Notes: generated by a model not told the origin, from the sequence alone. A stretch of DNA of 64,000 nucleotides from Methanobrevibacter boviskoreani JH1 (GCF_000320505.1 NZ_BAGX02000016.1:1-64000); one strand, 5' to 3'; counted from the first letter of the stretch, positions 46,494-56,474 are shown. Translations and numbers: made by a program.

Positions 46494-47726
46494 CTATAAA
46501 CTAGCAAATCCATCATCATTTAACAAGAAATCAATAATGTTTGTAATTTTAATTCCTTTAATATTCTTTGTATGAGTTTTATCAAAACAGATAATGACCT
46601 TTTCATAATTATCCTTTATTGATTCCAAATCCTTTAATTTCTCGTTTAATAGATCATCATCATTTAAATTCTTAACGATTTGATAATAAACCTTCCTATC
46701 TGGCCTTACTCCCAGAAAATCTATTTTATGACTATTATATTTCACCATATTAACCTTATAATCACGTCTTAAAAGTTCAAAATAGACCAAATTTTCAAGA
46801 ACACCCTGGGAATGCTCATCTTCAAAACCAATCAGAGTATTTCTAATACCCAAATCCACAATATAATGTTTTTCCAATGTTCTAAGATATGCATTACATT
46901 TAAGATTATACCTTTTTAGGGAATACAATAAATAGGAATTATCGAAATATTTTAAATAATCAAGTACTGTAGTTGGTGTTGTTTTAACACCTTCAGTTTT
47001 AAAATAATCGGCTATTTTTTTAGAGGAAATATTTTCTCCCTGATTAATTATTGCAAAATCAAATATTTCTTCAAGCAGTAAAGTGTTTTTAATCTTGTTT
47101 TTTGAAAGCAAATCCTTAACAACTATTGTCGAATATATTCCCTTTAGAATATTATTAAAGATCAAATCTGATTTTTTATGTTCAAATATTACAGGCAATC
47201 CCCCATAATGAAGATAATCGTTAAACTTATCATCTATTGATTGAGTATCACCCCAATATTTCTTATCGAACTGAAGATATTCCCTAAATGATAACGGCAA
47301 TATATTTATTTCAATTACAGGCTCGTTTAAGAGTTTGCGGATATCATCCCCTTCAACATTCATATCCAATCCACATATATAAAAATCAATTGAATCAGGA
47401 TATTCTATAGCCAAAGAATTTACAGCACGCCACCAATCCTTTATTTTTGATACATTATCAATGAACAAATAATTCATTGAATCGTCATTAATCCTACTAC
47501 TTACATATTCATGGAGCTTTTCATAATCCCTTAAATTAGAATATTTTATTAAATCCATATTCAAGAAGATTATATCCTCACTTTTAATTCCATCTTCCTT
47601 CAATTTATCCACATAAGATGATAAAATACATGATTTTCCTACACGACGAACACCAGTTAAAACCTTAATTGTTTTAGTATTCCTTACATCATCCAAGGAC
47701 TGTATATATAAATCTCGTTTTATCAT
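46494..47726 (-). CDS. AAA-type ATPase, DUF4143 family
   Basis: The 410-residue protein starts MIKRDLYIQSLDDVR and has a Walker A site GVRRVGKS (near residue 30), a Walker B-like YLFIDNV segment, and the helical FREYLQFDKKYWGD region. The C-terminal DUF4143 part resembles a degenerate PD-(D/E)xK fold (ENLVYFELLRR...KIDFLGV...YYQIVKNL). These ATPases are common in archaea and bacteria, with no settled function. ATG at 47726 is chosen over TTG at 47738 because family members start MIKRD. It lies just upstream of the TPR array on the same strand and may be its first cistron. Confidence 0.87.
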   Translation of the reverse strand: MIKRDLYIQSLDDVRNTKTIKVLTGVRRVGKSCILSSYVDKLKEDGIKSEDIIFLNMDLIKYSNLRDYEKLHEYVSSRINDDSMNYLFIDNVSKIKDWWRAVNSLAIEYPDSIDFYICGLDMNVEGDDIRKLLNEPVIEINILPLSFREYLQFDKKYWGDTQSIDDKFNDYLHYGGLPVIFEHKKSDLIFNNILKGIYSTIVVKDLLSKNKIKNTLLLEEIFDFAIINQGENISSKKIADYFKTEGVKTTPTTVLDYLKYFDNSYLLYSLKRYNLKCNAYLRTLEKHYIVDLGIRNTLIGFEDEHSQGVLENLVYFELLRRDYKVNMVKYNSHKIDFLGVRPDRKVYYQIVKNLNDDDLLNEKLKDLESIKDNYEKVIICFDKTHTKNIKGIKITNIIDFLLNDDGFASL

Positions 47727-48379
47727 CTTAAAACCCAATTTTAAAATTTAATTATAAAGTTTTTCTAATATTTTTTATAATGATTATACTATTTATACTT
47801 TTATAAAAGAATAAAATTAAAAAATAATAAAATTTTACTTTATAAAAAATAAATTACTAATAAAAAAATATTATTATTCTATAAAATAATTTTAAAAAAT
47901 CATTATTAGAAGGCAATAGAGGGAATAAAGTGATTAAAATAAATAATTCAATAGTTTAGATACAATAAAAATATAAAATATTTAAAAAAAATAATTATCA
48001 TACCTAAATAATTAAAAACAGAACAAAACATCAATAAAAATAGATTTAATTCTTCTAAGGATCAATAGACAGAAAAAACAAGAAAAATAACCCCTAAAGT
48101 ATAATACAATATATAAAAGTAGTATAAATGTAATGACAAATAGCCAAAATTACTTTAAAGTCAATAAAGAAACAAAACAAGATAAAATTAAATGAAATTA
48201 TAGCATACAACAACTAAAACAACAAAATAGAATTAAAATATACAAAAAACCAGAAAAAACAATTAAAACAACAACAAAATAAAATTAGAAAATACAAAAA
48301 ACTACTAAAAATAGATAAAGAGACACTTAATTAGATCAATGAAAATTATGAATAAAAACTAATAAAAAAATAAAAATAA
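47727..48379. other. AT-rich intergenic region with imperfect repeats
   Basis: About 650 bp between the feo micro-ORFs and the ATPase start. An imperfect direct repeat of about 40 bp (CAACTAAAACAACAAAATAG near 48211 and CAATTAAAACAACAACAAAA near 48260, each followed by ATACAAAAAAC) is the only structure. No gene is supported. Confidence 0.5.
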
Positions 48380-48505
48380 TTATCTACAACAGCCAAAGAA
48401 GAAGTTTTTAACTTTTAATAATGCTTTTTTAAATTTTGATTTATTTGAACCATCATCAACTTCTACCTTTTTCTGACAACATGCTGGTCTTACATGATCC
48501 TCCAT
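48380..48505 (-). CDS. 41-residue CC-x-CC microprotein at the end of the feo operon
   Basis: This short ORF encodes MEDHVRPACCQKKVEVDDGS and a basic, helical second half ending NFFFGCCR. Cys pairs stand near both ends (CC at 9-10 and 39-40), suggesting metal or iron-sulfur binding, or a disulfide-linked hairpin. AGGAGGAATTTAT precedes the ATG, one of the strongest ribosome binding sites in the window. It follows the zinc-ribbon-like gene by 42 bp. I know no family for it; small Cys-rich Feo-associated proteins exist elsewhere, and this may be an analogue. Confidence 0.6.
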   Translation of the reverse strand: MEDHVRPACCQKKVEVDDGSNKSKFKKALLKVKNFFFGCCR

Positions 48506-48547
48506 ATAAATTCCTCCTTCTAAATAAATGATTGATTAAAGTAATTT

Positions 48548-48751
48548 TTATGCTTTCAATTTTTCTTTAATCAATCTTTTAATGTCTACAATAAATTTAA
48601 ATTCTTCTACATCATAATCTAATGAATTTGAATATCCACAATTAGGACATACCACATAGTTACACTCTTCACATCCACAACATGAAGACTCATCACAGTC
48701 ATCCTTTACTTCCTTAGGATCAAATTCATATCCACACATCCTACATTCCAT
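48548..48751 (-). CDS. 67-residue Cys-rich, zinc-ribbon-like protein downstream of feoB
   Basis: The protein has CxxC pairs at the start (MECRMCGYEFDP) and at CPNCGYSN, plus a central CDESSCCGCEEC cluster, ten cysteines within the first 40 residues. It then has a helical, charged C-terminus. The outer pairs fit a rubredoxin-like or zinc-ribbon knuckle; the central cluster is an unusual insertion that could hold additional metal, perhaps iron. TTGGAGGTGTCTAT precedes the ATG. Its position after feoB suggests a role in iron handling. That is inference. Confidence 0.72.
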   Translation of the reverse strand: MECRMCGYEFDPKEVKDDCDESSCCGCEECNYVVCPNCGYSNSLDYDVEEFKFIVDIKRLIKEKLKA

Positions 48752-48855
48752 ATAGACACCTCCAAGAGATTTTTATTAAAAACTATAATGATTATAACAA
48801 TATATAATATAACTCAAGATAAAGGAAGTTTATTTTTTTAATGTCACAACTTATA

Positions 48856-48939
48856 TTACTTCCCATTATCCTGAGATTCTAATTCCTCTTTCTCTTCTTT
48901 AGGTATTTTAATACCTTTTAAGCAAGATCTTGATTTCAT
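48856..48939 (-). CDS. Possible 27-residue peptide directly after feoB
   Basis: A 28-codon frame (MKSRSCLKGIKIPKEEKEEL and seven more residues) starts 54 bp after the feoB stop behind a good AGAGGTGATGAA site. It has a single Cys and a basic-then-acidic pattern. The ribosome binding site is the main evidence. It could be a small Feo accessory peptide or a chance ORF. Confidence 0.35.
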   Translation of the reverse strand: MKSRSCLKGIKIPKEEKEELESQDNGK

Positions 48940-48993
48940 TTCATCACCTCTAAAATAAAAAATAAAGAAATCATAAAGATTTCTTTTAATTTA

Positions 48994-50991
48994 CTAATGG
49001 AATCCTAAAAGTAATCCGACATGGAATACTAAGAATGATACAATAAATGCTGTAACTAATGTTACACATACCATTATTAATGGCCATCTCCATCCATTAG
49101 ATTCTTGTTTAATTGTTCCGATAGTTGCAAAACATGGAATGTATAATAATACGAATACCATAAATGCATAAGCAGTTAATGGAGTGAATATTGTAGCAAG
49201 TGCAGCAGTACTACCACCTAATACAGAGGTTAATGTAGCAACTACAACTTCTTTAGCAACCATACCAAAGAGTAATGCTACAGCTGCTTGCCAGTGACCA
49301 AATCCTAATGGACTGAATACTGGTGCAATTACAGTTCCTATTTGACCAATTAAACTTCCTTGAGATCCGTAGTCTACACCTGCAGGGAAGTAACTTAAAA
49401 CCCATACAATAATAGCTGCTGCTAAAATAATAGTACCAGCCTTTCTTACGAATCCCCAGGTTTTTTCACCTGTGTGCATAAGTACTCCTCTAAGTGTAGG
49501 TAATTTATATGATGGAAGTTCCATTACAAATGGAGTACTTACTCCTTTAAATAATGATTTTTTAAGTATTGCAGCTACAATAATTGCAACTATTACACCA
49601 AGTAAATAAAGTGAAAATATTACATTACCTTGGTTTGATGCAAAGAATATTCCAACGAACATTAAATATACTGGAAGTCTTGCTGTACAAGACATAAATG
49701 GTATAAGCATCATGGAAACTAAACGATCTTCCTCATGTTCCATAGTACGTGTTGCCATGATTCCTGGAACTCCACAACCAAAACCAAGAATCATTGGGAT
49801 AAATGCCTTTCCATGAAGACCTAAAACCTTATGCATAACTCTATCCATTACAAAAGCAGCTCTTGCAAGATAACCACTATCTTCTAAGAAACTAAGTAAT
49901 AAGAAAAGCAATATAATTTGAGGTACAAATGATAAAACACTTCCTACTCCACCGATAACACCATCTACTAAAAGTGATGATATCATGTTTTCACCAATAC
50001 CGGCGGTAACAGCATCACCTAATGCTGAAAAACCTGCATCTAATAAATCTTGGAAAGGGGCACCAATGGTAAATGTTACCTGGAAAACAACCCACATGAT
50101 AATTAAAAAGATAGGTATACCTAAAATCCTGTTTGTAACAACTTTATCGATTTTTTCAGATAATGTTAATTGACGGTTTTCAGGTAATTTAACACATTCA
50201 TTTATTAACCCATCAATATAAGCATAACGAGCATCTGCAATAACCTCTTCTGCAGAAACTCCATAGATATCTTTAAGGTGATCTTTAACCTTCCTAACTT
50301 CTAAAAATATTGGATTTGACATTGAAGATTGTTGAACTTTATCTATTACAATCTCATCATCTTCAAGTAATTTAATTGCTGTCCAAAATGCTGAAACATC
50401 CAAGAGATTTTTATCTTTTGAGATTACATTAACCAAGTCTTGAAGATGTTCTTTTAACTCATTACCATAAACAAGTTTATCTTTACTATTAATAGGATGA
50501 TTTTTTAAATCTTCTATCATTTTAAGAAGATCTTTATGTCCGACATCACTATTTGCTTCAATTTCAATAACTGGAACACCTAATAATTCAGATAATTTAT
50601 CAACATCAACAGTAATTCCATTTTTACGAGCGATTTTGTTCATGTTTAAACAAACACCCATATTAGCATTAAGTTCCATCATTTGAACAGTTAAATATAA
50701 GTTACGTTCAAGGTTTGCTGCATCTACAATATTTATAATTGCATCAGATTCCTCATCAACTATAAAATCTCTGGATACAATTTCTTCAATAGAGTGAGCA
50801 CTTAATGCATAATTACCAGGTAAATCAATAACTTCAAATCTTTTGTTATCTTCTTCGAAGTGACCTACTGCTTGTTCAACAGTTTTACCTGGCCAATTAC
50901 CTACATGTTGATGGAGTCCAGTTAGATTATTGAACAATGTAGTTTTTCCTACGTTAGGATTTCCTGCAAGTCCAATTTTAATATTCTCCAT
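48994..50991 (-). CDS. feoB: Ferrous iron transport protein B
   Basis: FeoB is the membrane GTPase that imports Fe2+. The 665-residue protein begins with the G domain: G1 [13 protein letters not shown]3 DLPGNYAL, then a G4-type [10 protein letters not shown]. The G domain is followed by a helical linker and a polytopic membrane part with the two gate regions ([27 protein letters not shown]) and about eight or more hydrophobic segments. Length is usual. AGGAGACTGTGT precedes the ATG. feoA lies 50 bp upstream, and Cys-rich small genes follow. Confidence 0.96.
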   Translation of the reverse strand: MENIKIGLAGNPNVGKTTLFNNLTGLHQHVGNWPGKTVEQAVGHFEEDNKRFEVIDLPGNYALSAHSIEEIVSRDFIVDEESDAIINIVDAANLERNLYLTVQMMELNANMGVCLNMNKIARKNGITVDVDKLSELLGVPVIEIEANSDVGHKDLLKMIEDLKNHPINSKDKLVYGNELKEHLQDLVNVISKDKNLLDVSAFWTAIKLLEDDEIVIDKVQQSSMSNPIFLEVRKVKDHLKDIYGVSAEEVIADARYAYIDGLINECVKLPENRQLTLSEKIDKVVTNRILGIPIFLIIMWVVFQVTFTIGAPFQDLLDAGFSALGDAVTAGIGENMISSLLVDGVIGGVGSVLSFVPQIILLFLLLSFLEDSGYLARAAFVMDRVMHKVLGLHGKAFIPMILGFGCGVPGIMATRTMEHEEDRLVSMMLIPFMSCTARLPVYLMFVGIFFASNQGNVIFSLYLLGVIVAIIVAAILKKSLFKGVSTPFVMELPSYKLPTLRGVLMHTGEKTWGFVRKAGTIILAAAIIVWVLSYFPAGVDYGSQGSLIGQIGTVIAPVFSPLGFGHWQAAVALLFGMVAKEVVVATLTSVLGGSTAALATIFTPLTAYAFMVFVLLYIPCFATIGTIKQESNGWRWPLIMVCVTLVTAFIVSFLVFHVGLLLGFH

Positions 50992-51041
50992 ACACAGTCT
51001 CCTTTAATTTAAACTAATTTAAATGAAAAAACTAAAACCAA

Positions 51042-51281
51042 TTATTCTACTATTTCAACCTCTATATTTCTAGCCTCTTCTTTTCTAAGACAGACAGAAT
51101 ATCCTTTTACCTTATATTCGTAAGGATCACCTAATGGTGCAATCTTTTCAAGAGTAATCTCGGAGCCTCTAACAAATCCCATACCCATTAAATGTCTTTT
51201 AAGTTCTGTATCTCCGCCTTCGTTATATGAAACTAATTTACCTGATTCACCAGTTTTTAATTGATCTAATGTTTTTATCAT
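51042..51281 (-). CDS. feoA: Ferrous iron transport protein A
   Basis: The 79-residue SH3-like protein has the FeoA pattern: LDQLKTGESGKLVSYN, ELKRHLMGMGFVRGSEITLEK, IAPLGDPYEYKVKGYSVCLRKEEA. FeoA assists FeoB at the cytoplasmic membrane face. GGAGAGATTTAA precedes the ATG. It is the first gene of the operon, and two DtxR-like palindromes lie 145-215 bp upstream. Confidence 0.94.
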   Translation of the reverse strand: MIKTLDQLKTGESGKLVSYNEGGDTELKRHLMGMGFVRGSEITLEKIAPLGDPYEYKVKGYSVCLRKEEARNIEVEIVE

Positions 51282-51855
51282 TTAAATCTCTCCAATTTTT
51301 ATTAAAAAATATTATAAAATCTAAATTAAAATCAAAAATAATATTTTAAATGATTTAGGTTTATTAATTTTAATTTAAATTGAAAATTTAATTTACAAGA
51401 AATTAAATCTAAAAAGTTTAGAATATTTAGTCTTACCTAAACTTCTTGTATAATAATTAAGTTTAACTCATATATAAATGTTTAGGTATACCTAAAACTT
51501 ACCATTATTTTAATATTTTTAGAAAAATATTAAAAAAATTATATAAAATATTATTAAAAAAGGAAAAAATTAAATAAAAATTTAATTTAATTAAAGTATT
51601 TCTTAAAAAATATAAAAAATTAAAATCTGAATAAAATAGGTAGAAAGGAAAAATATTCAAATAATTAGGACTTGAATAATTTATATTTTAATAAAAATCC
51701 GAAAAACAAAAATTAAATATTAAAACATGACTCTAATTTAAAAACAGGAAAAACTTAATTTAGAAACAATTCCATATTCAAAAAATAGTAAATAATTATA
51801 ATATATAATATATATTATTATAGGAATTAAAAAAAATAATTTTAAGGATGATTAA
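51282..51855. other. Divergent intergenic region feoA / arfC
   Basis: About 570 bp between divergent genes. It contains the feo promoter and palindromes (51426-51496). The right half toward arfC is featureless A/T-rich DNA with a TATA-like run near 51797-51820. Confidence 0.5.
51426..51496 (-). promoter_or_regulatory. feo promoter with two DtxR/IdeR-like operators
   Basis: TTTAGGTATACCTAAA (51481-51496) is a perfect 16-bp palindrome, and TTTAGTCTTACCTAAA (51426-51441) is a near copy 55 bp away. Both have TTTAG...CTAAA arms typical of metal-dependent DtxR/IdeR/MntR-family operators. On the minus strand a TATA box (TTTATATA, 51472-51479) lies directly after the perfect palindrome, and the second site falls about where transcription would start, an arrangement suited to repression. 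No regulator gene is in the window. Confidence 0.65.
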
Positions 51856-52515
51856 ATGAAACCTTATGTGATACTTAATGCAGCAATGACCCTAGATGGG
51901 AAAATAGCCACAAAAACAGGATCTTCTGAAATATCAGGTAATGAAGATAAAATTAGAGTTCACGAATTAAGACGTGACGTTGATGGAATCATGGTAGGCA
52001 TTGGTACTGTTTTACAAGACAACCCTAAACTTACTGTAAGAAGAGTCAAAGCAAAAAAAGAGGATAATCCTATAAGAATCATTGTAGACAGTCGTGGAAG
52101 AACCCCTATTGATTGTAGAACAATTAATGATATGGCTCCAAGTATTATTGCAATTAGTAAAGATTATGAAAATACAGATAAGGTAAAAGAGCTTAGCAGA
52201 AAAGCAGAGATATATGCATCAGGAACTGAACATGTAGACCTTAAAAGATTAATGGATTATTTATACAAAAAAGGAATTAAAACATTAATGTTAGAAGGCG
52301 GTTCCACACTCAATTTCTCAATGCTGAAAGAAGGATTAATTGACGAGGTAAGAATTTGCATTGCACCAATGATAGTTGGAGGTAAAAATTCAAAAACATT
52401 GTTTGATGGTGAAGGTTTCGATTATATGAAAGATTCAACAAAATTAGAACTTAAAAAGGATTATAAATTAGGAAAGGATCTTATTTTAGAATATAAAGTT
52501 AAACACAGTGATTAA
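51856..52515 (+). CDS. arfC: 2,5-diamino-6-(ribosylamino)pyrimidinone 5'-phosphate reductase
   Basis: This archaeal RibD-C-type reductase reduces the ribosyl side chain to ribityl early in riboflavin and F420 (deazaflavin) synthesis, using NAD(P)H. The 219-residue protein has NAAMTLDGKIATKTG at the start, ELRRDVDGIMVGIGTVLQDNPKLTVR, IRIIVDSRGRTP, and the nucleotide-binding TLMLEGGSTLNFSML with IAPMIVGGKNS. Length matches single-domain archaeal forms. GGATGATTAA precedes the ATG. It is divergent from the feo operon. Confidence 0.93.
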   Translation: MKPYVILNAAMTLDGKIATKTGSSEISGNEDKIRVHELRRDVDGIMVGIGTVLQDNPKLTVRRVKAKKEDNPIRIIVDSRGRTPIDCRTINDMAPSIIAISKDYENTDKVKELSRKAEIYASGTEHVDLKRLMDYLYKKGIKTLMLEGGSTLNFSMLKEGLIDEVRICIAPMIVGGKNSKTLFDGEGFDYMKDSTKLELKKDYKLGKDLILEYKVKHSD

Positions 52516-52829
52516 ACTATTTTAAAAAAAATCCATAATAAATTTAACCTATTTAAAAAAAAATTAAAAAAAGATATACACCCTCCAATTTATATAAAAT
52601 AATTAGAAAGATTACAAATTAACTTTTAAATTAAACATGAATCATATCAATATAATAAACATATTTAAAAAACCTACTATTTTTTAAAAAAAATATGAAA
52701 TAATAAAAATATAAATCAATCCTTTTTATACATAAATAACCTAATAAAATAAATAATATTATATATATTTAATTTAAATATAATTAATTAAAAATGTAAA
52801 AAATTTTATACAAATTCATATTTATAGAG
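52516..52829. other. Intergenic region
   Basis: About 314 bp between arfC and the transglutaminase-like gene. It should contain the latter's promoter; TATA-like runs occur near 52757-52785. No gene is seen. Confidence 0.4.
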
Positions 52830-54506
52830 GTGAATAAGATTAAAACCAAAACCAAATTTATTTTGGTTCTTGTATTAATCAGTATAATATTTCTTGGTTT
52901 AAATGGAATTTCAGCTAATAATTCATGCCAAACATATTATAATGATTCTAATATAGTTGCCAATGTAAGCAATGCATCTGTTGAATATCATGACATTATC
53001 ATGGATAAAACCAACTATTGTGAATGTTATAATGATGATGAGAATAATTATTCCGAGTTTGGACAACATGAAATAATATATACAGATCCTATTCATCCGG
53101 AGGAATTTGACTTAGAGGATATTCCAGTTCATAATCCGGAACCTGTTAACGATTTACCACCATTTCTCAAGGAAAATATGAGTAATCTAAAATATCTTAA
53201 TAATAATATTAATTATGAAAATATTTCCGATGATTCCACTCTAATCACATCTAGCAAACACATCACAACCAACAATTTAACCACAACCACAGATGAGGAT
53301 ATTACTTCCGATAGTAATTTGATATCCAATACTAATTACAATTATATTGACATTAATCCCGAATACCCTGAAAACAACTCAGTTCCACCTAAGAATATTC
53401 CGAAACCTATTGGAATAGATCCTTATATTAGTTACTACAATTCAAACCTAACAAACAATAAAGTTAGAGTCAAATTAAAAACAAGAGATATTATCTATAA
53501 TTATGGTGATATAAAAATATTTGATGTGAAATTATTAGATGAAACTGATAATCCTTTAAAAAATCAAATAATATTATTTACAATAAATTCAAGAACCTAT
53601 GTAAAACAGACAGATAATGATGGGCAAGCCAGAATAAAAATTGATTTAAAACCTGGTAGCTATAATATTAATACAACATTTGTTGGAAATGATTATTATA
53701 GTAGTGAAAGTGTTCAAAACAAGATTAAAATTACAAATAAAACTGAAACAAGATTATCTGCCAATAATATTTACATGGTTTATAATGAGGATAGAACACA
53801 TCAGATAAAACTTACTGACAAGAATAACAACTCCTTAATTAATCAAACAGTTAAATTACTAGTCAATAAATACAATACAGATAAAAACAACCTAACTAAC
53901 CAATATAAATCCACAGTTCAATATAATGTTAAAACTAATGAAAAAGGATATGTATCCCTAAAAATTAAGTTAAAGCCGGGAATTTACAATATTACAGGAG
54001 AATATCTTGGAGATACACATTATTATCCTTCAGCATGTAGTAATTTCCTAACTATTATTTCATATAATAAAGGAAATACGAAATATGAAGGAGAACCTAT
54101 TTCCCCTTACCTAATAGAGACCGGTACCTGTCAAAAAAATAATACAATGATAAAAGAACTTGCACAGTCATTAACCAAAGGAAAGAAAACAACTGTTGAA
54201 AAGGCAAATGCAATCTATTCATATGTTAAAGAGAATATCAAATACGAAAACTATTTAAGTTCCAATGGGGCACTAGAAACATTAAAACAGAAAACTGGTA
54301 ATTGTACAGACCAAGCACATTTAATTGTTGCATTATGTAGATCCATAGATATTCCTGCAAGATATTGTTATGGAACTGAACATGTATGGACACAAATCTT
54401 AGATAAAGATAATGCAATATGGATTACAGCAGATACAACTACCAAATCATATGGATTCGGTATTTGGAATACTTATCCATTATACACAACATATTCATCA
54501 ATTTAG
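52830..54506 (+). CDS. Secreted transglutaminase-like protein with Ig-like repeats
   Basis: The 558-residue protein has an N-terminal basic/hydrophobic signal sequence (to about residue 30), a Asn/Ser/Thr-rich disordered part to about 200, two Ig-like repeats (about 210-300 and 305-405), and a C-terminal transglutaminase-like cysteine-protease domain. The triad is visible: C492 in TGNCTDQAHL, H518 in EHVWTQI, D535 in ITADTTT. This resembles pseudomurein endoisopeptidases (peptidase C71 type), so a wall-peptide substrate is plausible, though no pseudomurein-binding repeat is present. The start is uncertain: GTG at 52830 overlaps the AGAGGTGA that looks like the ribosome binding site, and no ATG or TTG follows at the normal distance, only an in-frame ATT at 52839. 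Confidence 0.85.
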   Translation: MNKIKTKTKFILVLVLISIIFLGLNGISANNSCQTYYNDSNIVANVSNASVEYHDIIMDKTNYCECYNDDENNYSEFGQHEIIYTDPIHPEEFDLEDIPVHNPEPVNDLPPFLKENMSNLKYLNNNINYENISDDSTLITSSKHITTNNLTTTTDEDITSDSNLISNTNYNYIDINPEYPENNSVPPKNIPKPIGIDPYISYYNSNLTNNKVRVKLKTRDIIYNYGDIKIFDVKLLDETDNPLKNQIILFTINSRTYVKQTDNDGQARIKIDLKPGSYNINTTFVGNDYYSSESVQNKIKITNKTETRLSANNIYMVYNEDRTHQIKLTDKNNNSLINQTVKLLVNKYNTDKNNLTNQYKSTVQYNVKTNEKGYVSLKIKLKPGIYNITGEYLGDTHYYPSACSNFLTIISYNKGNTKYEGEPISPYLIETGTCQKNNTMIKELAQSLTKGKKTTVEKANAIYSYVKENIKYENYLSSNGALETLKQKTGNCTDQAHLIVALCRSIDIPARYCYGTEHVWTQILDKDNAIWITADTTTKSYGFGIWNTYPLYTTYSSI

Positions 54507-54772
54507 AAGTTTTAACTTCTATCTTTTCTTTTTTTAAATGTCTTTATTAAAAATCTGATTTCAATTAGAAATCTAAAAAAGAAACATGTGAGATTTATAA
54601 AAATCTAACTAGAAATATCTTCAAAAATTAATAAACAATCAAAAGGACTATTTTTTAAAATGAAGTTAAAAAAAAAGATTCAAAATTAAATATTAGATTT
54701 ATTATAAAAAAAATTATTAGTTAAATAATAATACTTTAAAATAAAAGTTTAAAAAGGAAATAAAATAGTTTA

Positions 54773-55435
54773 TTATACTCTTTTTTCAATAATATGTTTA
54801 GGATTATCAACTAATGCCCTTAAAGTTTCTTCTTTGCTTAATCCTGCACCAAGACCTATTTTATAAGCTGTATTAAAGTCAGCTAAATCCTCAGGAGCAT
54901 GAGAATCCGTATCAATTACAAGAGCATTGCCTACTTCACGAGCTATTTGAGCTACATGACCATTTCCCAAACAATGACCTGCCCTACAGCTAATCTCTAA
55001 TGCTATATCATTTTCTTTTGCAATTTCTGCTTCTTCCTTACTAATTAATCCAGGATGTCCTAAAATATCAACATCCTTACATGAAACTGCAGCCAAATTA
55101 GTTCCTTCAATTACAGGCTCGGATAAAGTTTCACCATGAACTACAACTATTTTAGCTCCAGAATCACGTGCTTTACCTGCTAATGGCTCAATTGAACTAG
55201 GCGGTACATGAGTAATTTCAGCGCCAAGTAAAACATTAATGTCCCAATTGCTATTTATATCATCAATAGCAGCCTGTATTTCTGATATGTATTCAATGTT
55301 TGAATAATCCACATGATCAGTAATAGCTATAGCTTCATGACCTAATACGTATGCTCTTCTTGCAATTTCTGAAGGTAATAACTCTCCATCAGAGAATAAA
55401 CTATGCATATGTAAATCAATTCTTTTATTATTCAT
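54773..55435 (-). CDS. PHP-domain metal-dependent phosphoesterase, histidinol-phosphatase type
   Basis: The 220-residue protein has the PHP metal motifs: [18 protein letters not shown] at the N-terminus, [39 protein letters not shown] and [10 protein letters not shown]. These resemble histidinol-phosphatase and related phosphoesterases that use a trinuclear metal site. The true substrate is uncertain. ATG at 55435 follows GAGGATTGAAA; the TTG at 55441 overlaps that site. It is a single gene convergent with the transglutaminase-like gene. Confidence 0.87.
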   Translation of the reverse strand: MNNKRIDLHMHSLFSDGELLPSEIARRAYVLGHEAIAITDHVDYSNIEYISEIQAAIDDINSNWDINVLLGAEITHVPPSSIEPLAGKARDSGAKIVVVHGETLSEPVIEGTNLAAVSCKDVDILGHPGLISKEEAEIAKENDIALEISCRAGHCLGNGHVAQIAREVGNALVIDTDSHAPEDLADFNTAYKIGLGAGLSKEETLRALVDNPKHIIEKRV

Positions 55436-55592
55436 TTTCAATCCTCAAATAAATCATAAAAAATTCATCTATCATCTTTAATATTTTTATTCTTCAATAT
55501 AACAAATTTCTTTACATTTAATAATATTAAAACAATAATATATAATAATTAATATTTTAATTAAATAAATAAAAATTTTTAAAGGGGTTTTA

Positions 55593-56474
55593 ATGGTAGA
55601 AATTTTTGTTCCATCACATATTACAGGTTTCTTCTCAATTTATCCGAAAAGCAATAAGCTTATTAAAGGATCACTTGGATGTGGTGTACTACTTGATAAA
55701 GGTGTTAAAACAATAATTACAGAAAGTTCCAAAGATGGAGTTAATATAAAGATCAATGGTAAAAAAGACAAATACCATGAGGTCATCAGTAGAAAAACTA
55801 TTGACCTAATCAATTCACATTACGATATCAATGAATATTTAGATAAGATAGATGTAAATGGTCTTGAAATCAATCACGAAATTCAAGTACCTATAGGCTG
55901 TGGATTCGGAACCTCAGCATCATCCTGTCTTGGAACATCACTAGGTCTTAAAGAGGCATTAAGGTTACCTATTGATTATACTAAAGCGGGACAATATGGA
56001 CATTTAAGTGAGGTATCCCTTAATTGCGGACTTGGTGATGTGATAGCCCAGATGTCAAAAGGAATTGTTTTAAGAATAAGACCTGGTGCACCAGGAATAG
56101 GTAAAACAACCAACATTAAATCTGATTATAAGGTTGTATATAAGTCATTAAGTAAAATAGACACTTCCTCAATTATAACAAATCCGGAATTTGAAAAAAG
56201 GATAAATGAAGAGGGAATTAAAGCTCAGAAAGCATATGTTAAAGACATAGGTAGTGAAAACTTTATTAGATGTTCTTATGAATTCTCAAAAAATATCGGA
56301 TTATTTAATAGTGAAATTGAAGATATGATTGATGAATTTAACGAATTTTGTATAGGTTCATCTATGGCAATGATTGGGAATACGGTATTCGGCTTTACAA
56401 AAGATACAGATTCAATAAGCAAAGAATATTCAATTGCGAATATTGACAATAACGGAATAAGAATAGAGAAGTAA
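55593..56474 (+). CDS. Pantoate kinase
   Basis: Archaea make coenzyme A through pantoate kinase and phosphopantothenate synthetase instead of the bacterial route. This 293-residue GHMP-family kinase has FVPSHITGFFSIYPK at the N-terminus, the ATP-binding glycine/serine loop PIGCGFGTSASSCLGTSLG (about 112-130), and LNCGLGDVIAQMSKG. Length is typical. GGGGTTTTA precedes the ATG. The methyltransferase gene follows on the same strand 67 bp downstream. Confidence 0.92.
   Translation: MVEIFVPSHITGFFSIYPKSNKLIKGSLGCGVLLDKGVKTIITESSKDGVNIKINGKKDKYHEVISRKTIDLINSHYDINEYLDKIDVNGLEINHEIQVPIGCGFGTSASSCLGTSLGLKEALRLPIDYTKAGQYGHLSEVSLNCGLGDVIAQMSKGIVLRIRPGAPGIGKTTNIKSDYKVVYKSLSKIDTSSIITNPEFEKRINEEGIKAQKAYVKDIGSENFIRCSYEFSKNIGLFNSEIEDMIDEFNEFCIGSSMAMIGNTVFGFTKDTDSISKEYSIANIDNNGIRIEK

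Noticed and set aside
34121-47726. TPR array with ATPase considered as a known antiviral defence island
   Set aside because: No nuclease, transmembrane effector, reverse transcriptase, integrase or other defence hallmark; DUF4143 ATPases alone are not diagnostic.
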